64,000 bases of DNA from Stutzerimonas nosocomialis (lineage in GTDB: Bacteria; Pseudomonadota; Gammaproteobacteria; Pseudomonadales; Pseudomonadaceae). The translations under genes were made by a program, and so were the position numbers. Of the stretch, positions 29,041 to 39,238 are shown piece after piece; position 1 is the stretch's first letter, and the number at the start of each line of letters is the position of its first letter. Below the pieces are notes generated by a model. It made no database searches, had not been told where the DNA came from, and worked only from the letters and a program-made list of their open reading frames with translations. Where the stretch lies: contig NZ_QLAE01000024.1 of NCBI RefSeq assembly GCF_005876855.1, forward strand, positions 1 through 64,000. The letters run 5' to 3'.

Positions 29041-29781
29041 TTACTGGGCGTCCAGCGCCTGGCCGTTCACCGCCTGGCTGTCCGGCCCCATCAGGTACAG
29101 GTACACCGGCATGATCGCCTCGGGTGTCGGGTTGACCGCGGGGTTCTCGCCCGGATAGGCGTGGGCGCGCATGTCGGTGCGCGTGGCGCCGGGGTTCACG
29201 CTGTTGGCGCGGACCGAACTGATGCCATCGACTTCTTCGGCGAGCACCTGCATCAGCCCTTCGGTGGCGAACTTGGACACCGCATAGGCGCCCCAGTAGG
29301 CGCGACCCTTGCGGCCGACGCTGCTGGACGTGAACACCACCGAGGCGTCGCTGGACAGCTTGAGCAGCGGCAGCAGGGTGCTGGTCAGCATGAACATCGC
29401 ATTGACGTTGACCTGCATCACGCGCATGAAGTTGTCGCCGGAGAGCTGCTCCAGGGGCGTGCGCGGCCCGAGGATGGAGGCGTTGTGCAGGAGGCCGTCG
29501 AGGCGCCCGAACTCGGCTTCGACCATCGCCGCGAGTTCGTCGTACTGGTGGGACAGTGCCGTTTCCAGGTTGAACGGGATCACCACCGGTTGCGGGTGGC
29601 CGGCCGCTTCGATCTCGTCGTAGACGCGGTTGAGGTTTTCTTCGGTCTTGCCCAGCAGCAGGACGGTCGCGCCGTGAGCCGCGAAGGCCTTGGCGGCAGC
29701 TGCGCCGATGCCGCGTCCGGCACCGGTGACCATGATGATCCGGCCGTCGAGCAGGTTGGCTGGGGCGTTGTAGTCGAACAT
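29041..29781 (-). CDS. Short-chain dehydrogenase/reductase (YciK-like)
   Basis: A 246-residue Rossmann-fold SDR. The cofactor motif is TGAGRGIG (around residues 18-25), the structural NAS motif appears as HNASILG, and the catalytic Ser-Tyr-Lys lies in SSSVGRKGRAYWGAYAVSK. ATG 29781 is preferred over 29787 because GAGAG is six bases upstream of the former. The gene is last in the ubiG-mupP-SDR operon, a layout conserved in Pseudomonas. The substrate is unknown. Confidence 0.88.
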   Translation of the reverse strand: MFDYNAPANLLDGRIIMVTGAGRGIGAAAAKAFAAHGATVLLLGKTEENLNRVYDEIEAAGHPQPVVIPFNLETALSHQYDELAAMVEAEFGRLDGLLHNASILGPRTPLEQLSGDNFMRVMQVNVNAMFMLTSTLLPLLKLSSDASVVFTSSSVGRKGRAYWGAYAVSKFATEGLMQVLAEEVDGISSVRANSVNPGATRTDMRAHAYPGENPAVNPTPEAIMPVYLYLMGPDSQAVNGQALDAQ

Positions 29782-29830
29782 CGTCATCTCTCGTTCAAGG
29801 CAGGCGGCCGCGCGAGGGCGCGGCTGGCGT

Positions 29831-30502
29831 TCAGCAGCTGCACAGCGCTCGGTCGAGCACCGCGCGCAATTCCAGGGGGTGGTCGACGACCACGTCGGCG
29901 CCCCAGGAGCGTGGGTTGTCCTCGGGATGAATGTAGCCGTACGTGACTGCCGCGGTTCGGCTGCCGGCCGCGCGGCCGGACTCGATGTCGCGCAGGTCGT
30001 CGCCGACGAAGAGCACGCTGGAGGGGTCCAGGTCGAGTTGCTTGCAGGCGAGCAGCATCGGCTCGGGATCGGGCTTGCTGCGGGTGACGTGGTCGGGGCA
30101 GACCAGTACCGCCGAGCGCTCGGCAAGGCCGAGTCGCTGCATGATCGGCTCGGCGAAGCGCACCGGTTTGTTGGTCACAACGCCCCAGAGCAGGTTGGCC
30201 TTCTCGATGTCCTGCAGCAGGGTTTCCATGCCGTCGAACAGGCGGCTGTGCTCGGCGCAGCCGACCTGGTAGCGCTCCAGGAACTCCAGCCTGAGGGCTT
30301 CGAACTCATCGGCGAAGGGGTCGACGTCGAAGGCGTTGATCACCATCGCGCGGGCACCGCCGGAGACCACGTCGCGAACCTGGCTTTCGGCTACCCGGGG
30401 CAGGCCGCGCGCCTCGCGCATCGCCTGGATGACCGCGACGAAGTCCGGCGCGGTGTCGAGCAGCGTGCCATCCATGTCGAACAAAACAGCGCGCAGGCGC
30501 AT
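29831..30502 (-). CDS. mupP: N-acetylmuramic acid 6-phosphate phosphatase MupP (HAD family)
   Basis: A 223-residue HAD phosphatase with DxD motif in [16 protein letters not shown], motif II TNKP, and [15 protein letters not shown]. It was long annotated as phosphoglycolate phosphatase. In P. putida the gene between ubiG and an SDR is MupP, which dephosphorylates MurNAc-6-phosphate in the anhydro-MurNAc recycling route to UDP-MurNAc, and the identical neighbourhood here supports that assignment. Its ATG shares one base with the ubiG stop codon (TGATG). Confidence 0.85.
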   Translation of the reverse strand: MRLRAVLFDMDGTLLDTAPDFVAVIQAMREARGLPRVAESQVRDVVSGGARAMVINAFDVDPFADEFEALRLEFLERYQVGCAEHSRLFDGMETLLQDIEKANLLWGVVTNKPVRFAEPIMQRLGLAERSAVLVCPDHVTRSKPDPEPMLLACKQLDLDPSSVLFVGDDLRDIESGRAAGSRTAAVTYGYIHPEDNPRSWGADVVVDHPLELRAVLDRALCSC

Positions 30503-31200
30503 CAGGCCTCCTTCAGGGTCTGGATCATGTAATTGACGTCGACGTCCGGGCTCAGCTTGTAGTGCTTGGTGAGCGGGTTGTAGGTGAGGCCGATGATGTC
30601 CTTGACCGCGAGGCCCGCGTCGCGGCACCAGGCGCCCAGTTCGGACGGGCGGATGAATTTCTTGAAGTCATGGGTGCCGCGCGGCAGCAGCTGCAGCACG
30701 TATTCGGCACCGACGATCGCCAGCAGGTAGGCCTTGGGGTTGCGGTTGATCGTCGAGAAGAAGACCTGGCCGCCCGGTTTCACCAGGGCATGGCAGGCGC
30801 GTATCACCGAAGCCGGGTCGGGAACGTGCTCGAGCATTTCCAGGCAGGTGACCACGTCGTACTGCCCCGGCTCCTGTTCGGCCATCGCTTCGGCGGTGAT
30901 CTGCCGGTAGTCGACCTCCAGGCCCGATTCGAGCAGGTGCAGGCGGGCGACCGACAGGGGCGCCTCGCCCATGTCGATGCCGGTCACCCTGGCGCCGCGC
31001 TGAGCCATGGATTCGCTGAGGATGCCGCCACCGCAGCCGACGTCGAGCACCTTCTTTCCGGCGAGGCTGATGTGCTCCTCGATCCAGTTGACCCGCAGCG
31101 GGTTGATCTCGTGCAGGGGCTTGAACTCGCTTTCCCGGTCCCACCAGCGGTGGGCGAGGGCCTCGAATTTGGCGATTTCGGCGTGGTCGACGTTGCTCAT
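30502..31200 (-). CDS. ubiG: Ubiquinone biosynthesis O-methyltransferase UbiG
   Basis: A 232-residue SAM-dependent methyltransferase performing both O-methylations of the ubiquinone ring. The N-terminus has [19 protein letters not shown] and LHEINPLR, both typical of UbiG, and the SAM-binding [13 protein letters not shown] follows. HVPDPASVI and [13 protein letters not shown] are further family signatures. It leads the ubiG-mupP-SDR operon and is divergent in arrangement from nothing nearby: the MTA deaminase gene lies 118 bases upstream on the same strand. Confidence 0.95.
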   Translation of the reverse strand: MSNVDHAEIAKFEALAHRWWDRESEFKPLHEINPLRVNWIEEHISLAGKKVLDVGCGGGILSESMAQRGARVTGIDMGEAPLSVARLHLLESGLEVDYRQITAEAMAEQEPGQYDVVTCLEMLEHVPDPASVIRACHALVKPGGQVFFSTINRNPKAYLLAIVGAEYVLQLLPRGTHDFKKFIRPSELGAWCRDAGLAVKDIIGLTYNPLTKHYKLSPDVDVNYMIQTLKEA

Positions 31201-31318
31201 TATCCGTTCCGTTTGAAAGCTCGAAGAGAAAGCGTTGCGTTGCGGTCGCCCATGTTGCCAGCTTACGGCTGGCGAAGGGGTGCTGGTGCCCGCGTCCGTG
31301 TATGTCAGTTTGTCACAC

Positions 31319-32647
31319 TCATGGCCGGTCGCCGGCGCCGATCTTGCGTCCCCACTGCTGGGCGGTGGCGATCAGTTTCGCTTCGTCCATGCGGGTCAGG
31401 CGGCCGTCGTCGAGCAACTGCTTGCCGCCTACCCAGACATGGCGGACGCAGCTGCGTCCGCTGGCATAGACGAGCTGCGAGACGGGGTCGTAGATCGGCT
31501 GCTGGGCGAGGCCGGAGAGGTCGAACGCCACCAGGTCGGCGAACTTGCCCATTTCCAGCGAGCCGGTGCAGTCGTCGATGCCCAGGGCGCGTGCGCCGTT
31601 CAGTGTCGCCATGCGCAGCGCGCGATGGGCGTCCAGCGCAGTGGCCGAGCCGGCGACCGCCTTGGCCAGCAGGGCGGCGGTACGGGTTTCGCCGAGCAGG
31701 TCCAGGTCGTTGTTGCTGGCCGCGCCGTCGGTGCCGATGGCCACGTTCACGCCCGCCGTCCAGAGTCGCTCGACCGGGCAGAAGCCGCTGGCGAGCTTGA
31801 GGTTGGACTCCGGGCAATGGATCACGCTGCAGTTGTTTTCCACCAGCAGGCGCAGGTCCTCGTCGTCGACCTGGGTCATGTGCACGGCCTGGAAGCGCGG
31901 GCCGAGCAGCTGCATCCGCGCCAGGCGGGCCAGCGGGCGTTCCCCGTGATCGGCCAGCGCCTGCTGTACTTCATGGGCGGTTTCGTGGACGTGCATGTGA
32001 ATGGCGACGTCCATTTCGGCGACCAGCACGCGAATGGTCTCGAACTTCTCGTCGCTGACCGAGTAGGGTGCATGAGGCCCGAGCGCGATATTGATGCGGG
32101 GGTGGTGCTTGAGGTCGTCGAACAGCGCCACGCCCTTGCGCAGGGCCTCGTCGGCGGTGCGCGCGCCGGGAATCGGGAAGTCCAGGATGGGCACGCAGAT
32201 CTGGGCGCGGATGCCGCTCTCGTGGACCTGCTCGCTGATGATTTCCGGAAAGAAGTACATGTCGGAGAAACAGGTCACCCCGCCTTGCAGCTGTTCGGCG
32301 ATGGCGAGTTCGGTGCCGTCCCGGGCGAAGCTTTCGTCGACCCATTTCGCCTCGGCCGGCCAGATGTGTTCCTGCAGCCAGGTCATCAGTGGCAGGTCGT
32401 CGGCCAGCCCGCGAAACAGCGTCATCGCGCCATGGCCGTGGGCGTTCACCAGGCCGGGCGCGAGCAGCATGCCGGGCAGCTCCCGGCGCTCGTGCGCCTG
32501 ATGCCTGAGCGCCTGCTCGCGAGGGGCGATCAGGGCGATGCGCCCGTCGCGGATGCACAGCGCATGGTTTTCGAGCACCACGCCCGCCGGCTCCACGGGT
32601 ACCAGCCAGGTCGGTAGGAGGATCAGGTCGAACGGGGCGTCGGGCAT
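31319..32647 (-). CDS. mtaD: 5'-Methylthioadenosine / S-adenosylhomocysteine deaminase (amidohydrolase)
   Basis: A 442-residue metallo-dependent hydrolase of the TRZ/ATZ family. Metal ligands are visible in [19 protein letters not shown] and [10 protein letters not shown]. In P. aeruginosa the equivalent gene beside mtnA (PA3170) encodes an MTA deaminase that makes methylthioinosine, the first step of an alternative methionine salvage pathway; the same adjacency is seen here with mtnA divergent. A broader TRZ/ATZ substrate range cannot be excluded. Confidence 0.87.
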   Translation of the reverse strand: MPDAPFDLILLPTWLVPVEPAGVVLENHALCIRDGRIALIAPREQALRHQAHERRELPGMLLAPGLVNAHGHGAMTLFRGLADDLPLMTWLQEHIWPAEAKWVDESFARDGTELAIAEQLQGGVTCFSDMYFFPEIISEQVHESGIRAQICVPILDFPIPGARTADEALRKGVALFDDLKHHPRINIALGPHAPYSVSDEKFETIRVLVAEMDVAIHMHVHETAHEVQQALADHGERPLARLARMQLLGPRFQAVHMTQVDDEDLRLLVENNCSVIHCPESNLKLASGFCPVERLWTAGVNVAIGTDGAASNNDLDLLGETRTAALLAKAVAGSATALDAHRALRMATLNGARALGIDDCTGSLEMGKFADLVAFDLSGLAQQPIYDPVSQLVYASGRSCVRHVWVGGKQLLDDGRLTRMDEAKLIATAQQWGRKIGAGDRP

Positions 32648-32801
32648 CGGTGGAGTTCCAGGAGGGCGGGCGATCAAGTGTATTAAAGCAGTTGGGGGCT
32701 GGAAACCGTGGATCGGCTGCCTCGGAGCGATGCCCCATCCGAGGGCGTTCGTTTTTGGCGTATAATGGCCGGCTTTTTGTTTCCGTATGGCGAGGAAGAT
32801 G

Positions 32802-33878
32802 ATGCGCGAGCGACTGCTGGCAGCGGAGAAGGTCAAGGCGATCGAGTGGCGGGAAGGTGCCCTGCAACTGCTCGATCAGCGCGTGCTGCCCTTGCAGAGC
32901 GTCTGGCGCCGCTACGGCGATGCGCCTGCCGTGGCCGATGCGATCCGCGAGATGGTGGTTCGCGGCGCGCCTGCGATCGGTATCGCCGCCGCCTATGGGG
33001 TCGTCCTGAGTGCCCGGGTTCGCCTGGCCGAGGGCGGCGACTGGCGCGCCGCGCTGGAAGCCGACTTCCAGGTGCTGGCCGACTCGCGGCCCACGGCGGT
33101 CAACCTGTTCTGGGCGCTCAACCGCATGCGCGACCGGCTCGGCAGGCTCAAGCCCGAAGACGACGTGGTGGCGGCGCTCGAGGCGGTGGCCGTCAGCATT
33201 CACCAGAGCGATCGCGAAGCCAACCTCACCATGGCCCAGCTGGGCGCCGAGCTGATTCGCAAGAACCAGGGCAATCCGCAGAACCTGTTGACCCACTGCA
33301 ACACCGGCGCGCTGGCCACCGGCGGCTTCGGAACGGCCCTGGGCGTGATCCGGGCGGCGCACCTGGAGGGCATGGTCGAGCGGGTCTATGCCGACGAAAC
33401 GCGCCCCTGGCTGCAGGGCTCGCGTCTCACGGCCTGGGAACTGGCGGGCGAGGGGATTCCGGTGAGCCTCAATGCCGACTCGGCCGCCGCGCACCTGATG
33501 AAGACCCGCGGGATCACCTGGGTGATCGTCGGCGCCGACCGGATCACCGCCAACGGCGACGTCGCCAACAAGATCGGTACCTATCAGCTGGCGGTGACGG
33601 CCATGCACCATGGCGTGCGTTTCATGGTCGTGGCGCCCAGCTCCACCATCGACATGAGCCTCGAAAGCGGCGAGGACATCCCGATCGAGGAGCGGCCGGG
33701 CCACGAGCTGCTCGAGGTCAACGGCCAGCGCTTCGCCGCCGACGTCGAGGCGGTCAATCCGGTGTTCGACGTCACCCCCGCCGACCTGATCGATGTGATC
33801 GTCACCGAGAAGGGCATCGTCGAGCGCCCGGATGCGGCGAAGATGGCGGCGCTGATGAGCCGCAGCCGGCTGCACTGA
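32802..33878 (+). CDS. mtnA: S-methyl-5-thioribose-1-phosphate isomerase
   Basis: A 358-residue isomerase of the eIF2B-like family converting methylthioribose-1-phosphate to methylthioribulose-1-phosphate in methionine salvage. Signatures are [35 protein letters not shown] and [19 protein letters not shown] with the catalytic Asp. The third of three clustered ATGs (32802, [11 protein letters not shown]) is chosen because AGGA lies five bases upstream and because homologues begin there. A TATAAT box is at 32761-32766. It is divergent from the MTA deaminase gene, which supplies the same pathway. Confidence 0.93.
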   Translation: MRERLLAAEKVKAIEWREGALQLLDQRVLPLQSVWRRYGDAPAVADAIREMVVRGAPAIGIAAAYGVVLSARVRLAEGGDWRAALEADFQVLADSRPTAVNLFWALNRMRDRLGRLKPEDDVVAALEAVAVSIHQSDREANLTMAQLGAELIRKNQGNPQNLLTHCNTGALATGGFGTALGVIRAAHLEGMVERVYADETRPWLQGSRLTAWELAGEGIPVSLNADSAAAHLMKTRGITWVIVGADRITANGDVANKIGTYQLAVTAMHHGVRFMVVAPSSTIDMSLESGEDIPIEERPGHELLEVNGQRFAADVEAVNPVFDVTPADLIDVIVTEKGIVERPDAAKMAALMSRSRLH

Positions 33879-34020
33879 TCGCGCACGCCGGGCGCCTTGC
33901 CCGTCGAAGGGTGCCGTGCGACGCCGCAAAGCGTGCCGCGCGGCAGCCTCCCGCGGCTCCCTTGTGTTACCATCCCGCGCTTAATGTAGGACCCTGCAGA
34001 CTATAAGGAACCAGGCTTCC

Positions 34021-36840
34021 ATGGGCGAACTGGCCAAAGAAATCCTCCCGGTCAATATCGAAGACGAGCTCAAGCAGTCCTACCTCGATTACGCCATGAG
34101 CGTAATCGTCGGGCGGGCGCTGCCGGATGCGCGCGATGGCTTGAAGCCGGTGCATCGCCGCGTGCTCTTTGCCATGAGCGAGCTGGGCAACGACTGGAAC
34201 AAGCCGTACAAGAAGTCCGCGCGCGTCGTCGGTGACGTGATCGGTAAGTACCACCCCCACGGCGACTCGGCGGTGTACGACACCATCGTGCGCATGGCCC
34301 AGCCGTTCTCGCTGCGCTACCTGCTGGTCGACGGCCAGGGCAACTTCGGTTCGGTGGACGGCGACAACGCCGCGGCCATGCGATACACCGAAGTGCGCAT
34401 GGCCAAGCTCGCCCACGAGCTGCTGGCCGACCTGGAAAAGGAAACGGTCGACTGGGTGCCCAACTACGACGGCACCGAGCAGATCCCCGCGGTGATGCCG
34501 ACCAAGATCCCCAACCTGCTGGTCAACGGCTCGTCGGGTATCGCGGTGGGCATGGCGACCAACATTCCGCCGCACAACCTCGGCGAAGTCATCGACGGCT
34601 GCCTGGCGCTGATCGAGAACCCGGACATCAGCATTGACGAACTGATGGGCTTCATTCCCGGTCCCGACTTCCCGACCGCCGGCATCATCAACGGCCGCGC
34701 CGGGATCATCGAAGCCTACCGCACCGGTCGTGGCCGCATCTATATCCGCGCCCGGGCCGACATCGAGGACATCGACAAGGTCGGTGGCCGCCAGCAGATC
34801 GTCATCACCGAGCTGCCTTACCAGCTGAACAAGGCGCGTCTGATCGAGAAGATCGCCGAGCTGGTCAAGGAGAAGAAGCTCGAGGGCATCACCGAGCTGC
34901 GCGACGAGTCCGACAAGGACGGCATGCGCGTGGTCATCGAGCTGCGTCGCGGCGAAGTGCCCGAGGTGATCCTCAACAACCTCTACGCCCAGACCCAGCT
35001 GCAGAGCGTATTCGGTATCAACGTCGTGGCCCTGGTCGATGGCCAGCCGCGCACGCTGAACCTCAAGGAACTGCTCGAAGCCTTCGTGCGCCACCGCCGC
35101 GAAGTGGTCACCCGCCGGACCGTCTACGAACTGCGCAAGGCGCGTGAGCGTGGCCACATCCTCGAAGGCCAGGCGGTCGCGCTGTCGAACATCGACCCGG
35201 TGATCGAGCTGATCAAGAGTTCGCCGACCCCGGCCGAAGCGAAGGAGAAGCTGATCGCCGAGGCCTGGGAGTCCAGCGCCGTGGAAGCGATGGTCGAGCG
35301 TGCGGGCGCCGACTCCTGCCGTCCGGAAGGGCTCGATCCGCAGTACGGGCTGCGCGACGGCAAGTATTTCCTGTCGCCGGAACAGGCCCAGGCGATCCTC
35401 GATTTGCGCCTGCACCGCCTGACCGGTCTCGAGCACGAGAAGCTGCTCACCGAGTACCAGGAAATCCTCACCCAGATCGGCGAGCTGATCCGCATCCTGA
35501 CCAACCCCGTGCGCCTGATGGAAGTCATCCGCGAGGAGCTCGAAGGCGTCAGGAAGGAATTCGGCGACGCGCGTCGTACCGAGATCCTGGAATCCCGCCT
35601 GGACCTGACCCTGGCCGACCTGATCACCGAAGAGGAGCGGGTCGTCACCATCTCCCACGGTGGCTACGCCAAGTCCCAGCCGCTGACCGCCTACCAGGCA
35701 CAGCGTCGCGGCGGCCGCGGTCGCAGCGCCACGGGGGTCAAGGAAGAGGATTACGTCGAGCACCTGCTGGTCGCCAACAGCCACGCCACCCTGTTGCTGT
35801 TCTCCAGCAAGGGCAAGGTCTACTGGCTCAAGACCTACGAGATTCCCGAAGCGTCCCGCGCCGCCCGCGGCCGTCCGCTGGTCAACCTGCTGCCGCTGAG
35901 CGAGGGCGAGCACATCACCGCCATGCTGCAGGTGGACCTTGAAGCCGTGCGTCGGCAGGCTCCTGCCGGGGACGACGAGGCCGAGGATGCCGACATCGTT
36001 TCGGCCGAGGGTGAAGAACTCGAAGAGCTGGGCGAAGGCGACGATTCGGAGACCCTCTCGGTCGAAGATGCCATGTCCACTGGCGCCTACATCTTCATGG
36101 CCACCGCCAACGGCACCGTGAAGAAGACCCCGCTGGTGCAGTTCAGCCGTCCGCGCAGCGTCGGCCTGATCGCCCTGACCCTCGAAGAGGGCGATACGCT
36201 GATCGCGGCGGCGGTAACCGATGGCGCCCGTGAAGTGATGCTGTTCTCCGATGGCGGCAAGGTCATCCGCTTCAAGGAAAGCCATGTCCGCACCATGGGC
36301 CGCAACGCTCGCGGCGTGCGTGGCATGCGCCTGGGCGAAGGGCAGAAGCTGATCTCCATGCTGATTCCCGAGCCCCATGCGCAGATCCTCACCGCGTCGG
36401 AACGCGGCTACGGCAAGCGCACGGCCATCGAGGAGTTCCCGCGCCGCGGTCGCGGCGGTCAGGGCGTCATCGCCATGGTCAGCAACGAGCGCAACGGGCA
36501 ACTGGTCGGCGCCATCCAGGTCCAGGACGGCGAAGAGATCATGCTCATCTCCGACCAGGGCACCCTGGTGCGCACGCGGGTCGCCGAAGTCTCGTCGCTG
36601 GGCCGCAACACCCAGGGCGTGACCCTGATCAAGCTGGCCAAGGACGAGAAGCTGGTCGGCCTGGAGCGCGTCCAGGAACCTTCCATGGAGGAAGAGCTGG
36701 AAGAGATCGAAGGCTCGCTGGACGAGGCGCTGCTGGAGAAGGAAATGCCGGTCGTCAGCACCGAGCCGAGCGAAGACGAGCTGCTCGGTGGTGGCGGGGA
36801 CGTCCCGCCGGACGTGGTGCCGACCGACGACGAGGACTGA
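34021..36840 (+). CDS. gyrA: DNA gyrase subunit A
   Basis: A 939-residue type II topoisomerase subunit. The N-terminal winged-helix/tower region includes the catalytic Tyr in [10 protein letters not shown] and the quinolone-resistance region [11 protein letters not shown], with Ser83 and Asp87 as in quinolone-sensitive E. coli. The GyrA-box QRRGGRGR (around residue 560) and six beta-pinwheel blades follow. An acidic insertion within the pinwheel region (about residues 650-690) and an acidic C-terminal tail are usual for Pseudomonas. AAGGAA lies upstream. It leads a long run of same-strand housekeeping genes. Confidence 0.97.
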   Translation: MGELAKEILPVNIEDELKQSYLDYAMSVIVGRALPDARDGLKPVHRRVLFAMSELGNDWNKPYKKSARVVGDVIGKYHPHGDSAVYDTIVRMAQPFSLRYLLVDGQGNFGSVDGDNAAAMRYTEVRMAKLAHELLADLEKETVDWVPNYDGTEQIPAVMPTKIPNLLVNGSSGIAVGMATNIPPHNLGEVIDGCLALIENPDISIDELMGFIPGPDFPTAGIINGRAGIIEAYRTGRGRIYIRARADIEDIDKVGGRQQIVITELPYQLNKARLIEKIAELVKEKKLEGITELRDESDKDGMRVVIELRRGEVPEVILNNLYAQTQLQSVFGINVVALVDGQPRTLNLKELLEAFVRHRREVVTRRTVYELRKARERGHILEGQAVALSNIDPVIELIKSSPTPAEAKEKLIAEAWESSAVEAMVERAGADSCRPEGLDPQYGLRDGKYFLSPEQAQAILDLRLHRLTGLEHEKLLTEYQEILTQIGELIRILTNPVRLMEVIREELEGVRKEFGDARRTEILESRLDLTLADLITEEERVVTISHGGYAKSQPLTAYQAQRRGGRGRSATGVKEEDYVEHLLVANSHATLLLFSSKGKVYWLKTYEIPEASRAARGRPLVNLLPLSEGEHITAMLQVDLEAVRRQAPAGDDEAEDADIVSAEGEELEELGEGDDSETLSVEDAMSTGAYIFMATANGTVKKTPLVQFSRPRSVGLIALTLEEGDTLIAAAVTDGAREVMLFSDGGKVIRFKESHVRTMGRNARGVRGMRLGEGQKLISMLIPEPHAQILTASERGYGKRTAIEEFPRRGRGGQGVIAMVSNERNGQLVGAIQVQDGEEIMLISDQGTLVRTRVAEVSSLGRNTQGVTLIKLAKDEKLVGLERVQEPSMEEELEEIEGSLDEALLEKEMPVVSTEPSEDELLGGGGDVPPDVVPTDDED

Positions 36841-36937
36841 GCCTGCGGGCGCTCCCTGTTCGCCAGGGCGCGCCGGGCCTGCGGTAAGGCAGCCGGGATC
36901 ACTCCCGGCGATCTAAGACGAGTTGAGAGAACACGAC

Positions 36938-38023
36938 GTGAGCAAACGCGCCTTCAATTTCTGCGCCGGCCCAGCGGCCCTTCCCGAAGCCGTGCTGCAG
37001 CGCGCACAGGCCGAACTTCTCGACTGGCAGGGCCGCGGCCTGTCGGTGATGGAAATGAGTCATCGCAGCGATGACTACATGGCCATCGCCAGCAAGGCCG
37101 AGCAGGACCTGCGCGACCTGCTGTCGATTCCGTCGAACTACAAGGTGTTGTTCCTGCAGGGCGGGGCCAGCCAGCAGTTCGCCGAGATCCCGCTGAACCT
37201 GCTGCCCGAGGATGGCGTCGCCGACTACGTCGACACCGGCATCTGGTCGCGCAAGGGCATCGACGAGGCGCGCCGTTTCGGCACCGTCAACGTCGCGGCC
37301 AGCGCCAAGGGCTACGACTATTTCGCGATCCCGGGCCAGAACGAATGGCAGCTCAGCGACAACGCCGCCTATCTGCACTACGCCTCCAACGAAACCATCG
37401 GCGGGCTGCAGTTCGACTGGGTGCCCGAGCTTGGCGACACGCCGCTGGTGGTCGACATGTCTTCCGACATCCTGTCCCGTTCGATAGACGTCTCGAAGTT
37501 CGGCCTGATCTACGCCGGCGCGCAGAAGAACATCGGCCCCAGTGGCCTGGTGGTGGTCATCGTCCGTGAAGACCTCCTCGGCCGGGCCCGCTCCAGCTGC
37601 CCGACCATGCTCGACTACAAGATCGCCGCCGACAACGGCTCGATGTACAACACCCCGGCGACCTTCTCCTGGTACCTCTCCGGCCTGGTCTTCGAATGGC
37701 TGAAGGAGCAGGGCGGTGTCGCCGCGATGGAGCAGCGCAACCGGGCCAAGAAGGACCTGCTGTATGGGTTCATCGATTCCAGCGCCTTCTATACCAACCC
37801 CATCTCCAGCAACGCCCGCTCCTGGATGAACGTGCCGTTCCGCCTTGCCGACGAGCGTCTGGACAAGACCTTCCTCGCCGGCGCCGACGCGCGCGGCCTG
37901 CTCAACCTCAAGGGGCATCGTTCGGTCGGCGGCATGCGCGCCTCGATCTACAACGCGGTGGGCCTCGACGCGGTTGAAGCGCTGGTGGGCTACATGACCG
38001 AGTTCGAGAAGGAGCACGGCTGA
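36938..38023 (+). CDS. serC: Phosphoserine aminotransferase
   Basis: A 361-residue class V PLP aminotransferase for serine and pyridoxine synthesis, the same length as P. aeruginosa SerC. The N-terminal FNFCAGPAALPE and the PLP lysine in YAGAQKNIGPSG are diagnostic. The GTG at 36938 (MSKRAFNF) is preferred to an in-frame TTG five codons earlier. The stop codon overlaps the ATG of pheA (TGATG), so the supercluster serC-pheA-hisC-tyrA/aroA-cmk-rpsA begins here. Confidence 0.95.
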   Translation: MSKRAFNFCAGPAALPEAVLQRAQAELLDWQGRGLSVMEMSHRSDDYMAIASKAEQDLRDLLSIPSNYKVLFLQGGASQQFAEIPLNLLPEDGVADYVDTGIWSRKGIDEARRFGTVNVAASAKGYDYFAIPGQNEWQLSDNAAYLHYASNETIGGLQFDWVPELGDTPLVVDMSSDILSRSIDVSKFGLIYAGAQKNIGPSGLVVVIVREDLLGRARSSCPTMLDYKIAADNGSMYNTPATFSWYLSGLVFEWLKEQGGVAAMEQRNRAKKDLLYGFIDSSAFYTNPISSNARSWMNVPFRLADERLDKTFLAGADARGLLNLKGHRSVGGMRASIYNAVGLDAVEALVGYMTEFEKEHG

Positions 38024-39120
38024 TGAGCGACGCCGATCAGCTCAAGGCGCTGCGTGTCCGGATCGACAGCCTCGACGAGAAGATCCTCGGGCTGATCAGC
38101 GAACGCGCGCGCTGCGCCCAGGAAGTCGCCCGGGTCAAGACCGCGTCGCTGGCCGAAGGCGAGTCGCCGGTGTTCTACCGTCCGGAGCGCGAGGCCTGGG
38201 TGCTCAAGCACATCATGGAACTCAACCGCGGCCCGCTCGATAACGAAGAGATCGCCCGGCTGTTCCGTGAAATCATGTCTTCGTGCCTCGCCCTCGAGCA
38301 ACCGCTGCAGGTCGCCTACCTCGGCCCCGAGGGCACCTTCACCCAGGCGGCCGCGCTCAAGCACTTTGGCCATGCGGTGGTGAGCAAGCCGATGGCGGCA
38401 ATCGACGAGGTGTTCCGCGAGGTGGCTGCCGGGGCGGTCAACTTCGGCGTGGTACCGGTGGAGAACTCCACCGAGGGTGCCGTCAACCACACCCTCGACA
38501 GCTTCCTCGAGCACGACATGGTCATCTGTGGCGAAGTCGAGCTGCGTATCCATCATCATCTGCTGGTCGGCGAGACCACGCAGACCGAGCGGATCACCCG
38601 CATCTATTCCCACGCGCAGTCACTGGCCCAGTGCCGCAAGTGGCTCGATGCGCACTATCCGAACGTCGAGCGCGTCGCCGTGTCCAGCAATGCGGACGCC
38701 GCCAAGCGGGTCAAGAGCGAGTGGAATTCGGCCGCCATCGCCGGCGACATGGCCGCGCAGCTCTACGGCCTGACGCGTCTGGCCGAGAAGATCGAGGACC
38801 GCCCGGACAACTCCACCCGCTTCTTCATCATCGGGAACCAGGAAGTGCCGCCGACCGGCGACGACAAGACGTCGATCATCGTCTCGATGAGCAACAAGCC
38901 GGGCGCGCTGCACGAGCTGCTGGTGCCGTTCCACGCCAACGGCATCGACCTGACGCGTATCGAGACGCGGCCTTCGCGCAGCGGCAAATGGACCTACGTG
39001 TTCTTCATCGATTTCCAGGGTCACCACCAGGACCCGCTGATCAAGGATGTGCTCGAGCGCATCGGCCAGGAAGCGGTCGCCCTGAAGGTGCTGGGGTCCT
39101 ATCCCAAAGCCGTGCTTTGA
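38023..39120 (+). CDS. pheA: Bifunctional chorismate mutase/prephenate dehydratase (P-protein)
   Basis: A 365-residue fusion enzyme. Residues 1-95 are an AroQ chorismate mutase (LRVRIDSLDEKILGLISER). Prephenate dehydratase follows from about 96, with YLGPEGTFTQAA, VPVENSTEGAVNHT and the catalytic NSTRFFIIG. A C-terminal ACT domain with PGALHELL and IETRPSRSGKW is the phenylalanine-binding regulatory unit (the usual ESRP is ETRP here). It makes phenylpyruvate for phenylalanine. It is coupled to serC and separated from hisC by 118 bases holding an inverted repeat. Confidence 0.95.
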   Translation: MSDADQLKALRVRIDSLDEKILGLISERARCAQEVARVKTASLAEGESPVFYRPEREAWVLKHIMELNRGPLDNEEIARLFREIMSSCLALEQPLQVAYLGPEGTFTQAAALKHFGHAVVSKPMAAIDEVFREVAAGAVNFGVVPVENSTEGAVNHTLDSFLEHDMVICGEVELRIHHHLLVGETTQTERITRIYSHAQSLAQCRKWLDAHYPNVERVAVSSNADAAKRVKSEWNSAAIAGDMAAQLYGLTRLAEKIEDRPDNSTRFFIIGNQEVPPTGDDKTSIIVSMSNKPGALHELLVPFHANGIDLTRIETRPSRSGKWTYVFFIDFQGHHQDPLIKDVLERIGQEAVALKVLGSYPKAVL

Positions 39121-39132
39121 ACCCAGCCACAG

Positions 39133-39180
39133 GCTTCAAGCCGAAGAGCGCGCAGCATCGTTCTGCACGCGGCTTGAAGC
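39133..39180. repeat. Imperfect inverted repeat between pheA and hisC
   Basis: GCTTCAAGCCG (39133-39143) is the exact reverse complement of CGGCTTGAAGC (39170-39180), and the inner arms also pair imperfectly. CTTGAAGC recurs at 39206 onward with a variant copy next to it. There is no T-run, so a REP-like element or an mRNA-stabilising hairpin is more likely than a terminator. Confidence 0.55.
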
Positions 39181-39238
39181 TCGATGCTGACGGCCCGTTG
39201 TGAGTTGGCTCTTTTCTTGAAGCTTGAGGCTTGTAGCT

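Noticed and set aside
33967-36501. An 844-codon open frame antisense to gyrA
   Set aside because: High GC content opens the antisense frames of strongly biased genes. gyrA on the other strand explains the whole stretch, and the antisense product resembles no known family.
34021-36840. Quinolone-resistance substitution in GyrA
   Set aside because: Residues 83 and 87 are Ser and Asp, the sensitive-type residues, so no resistance allele is present at these positions.
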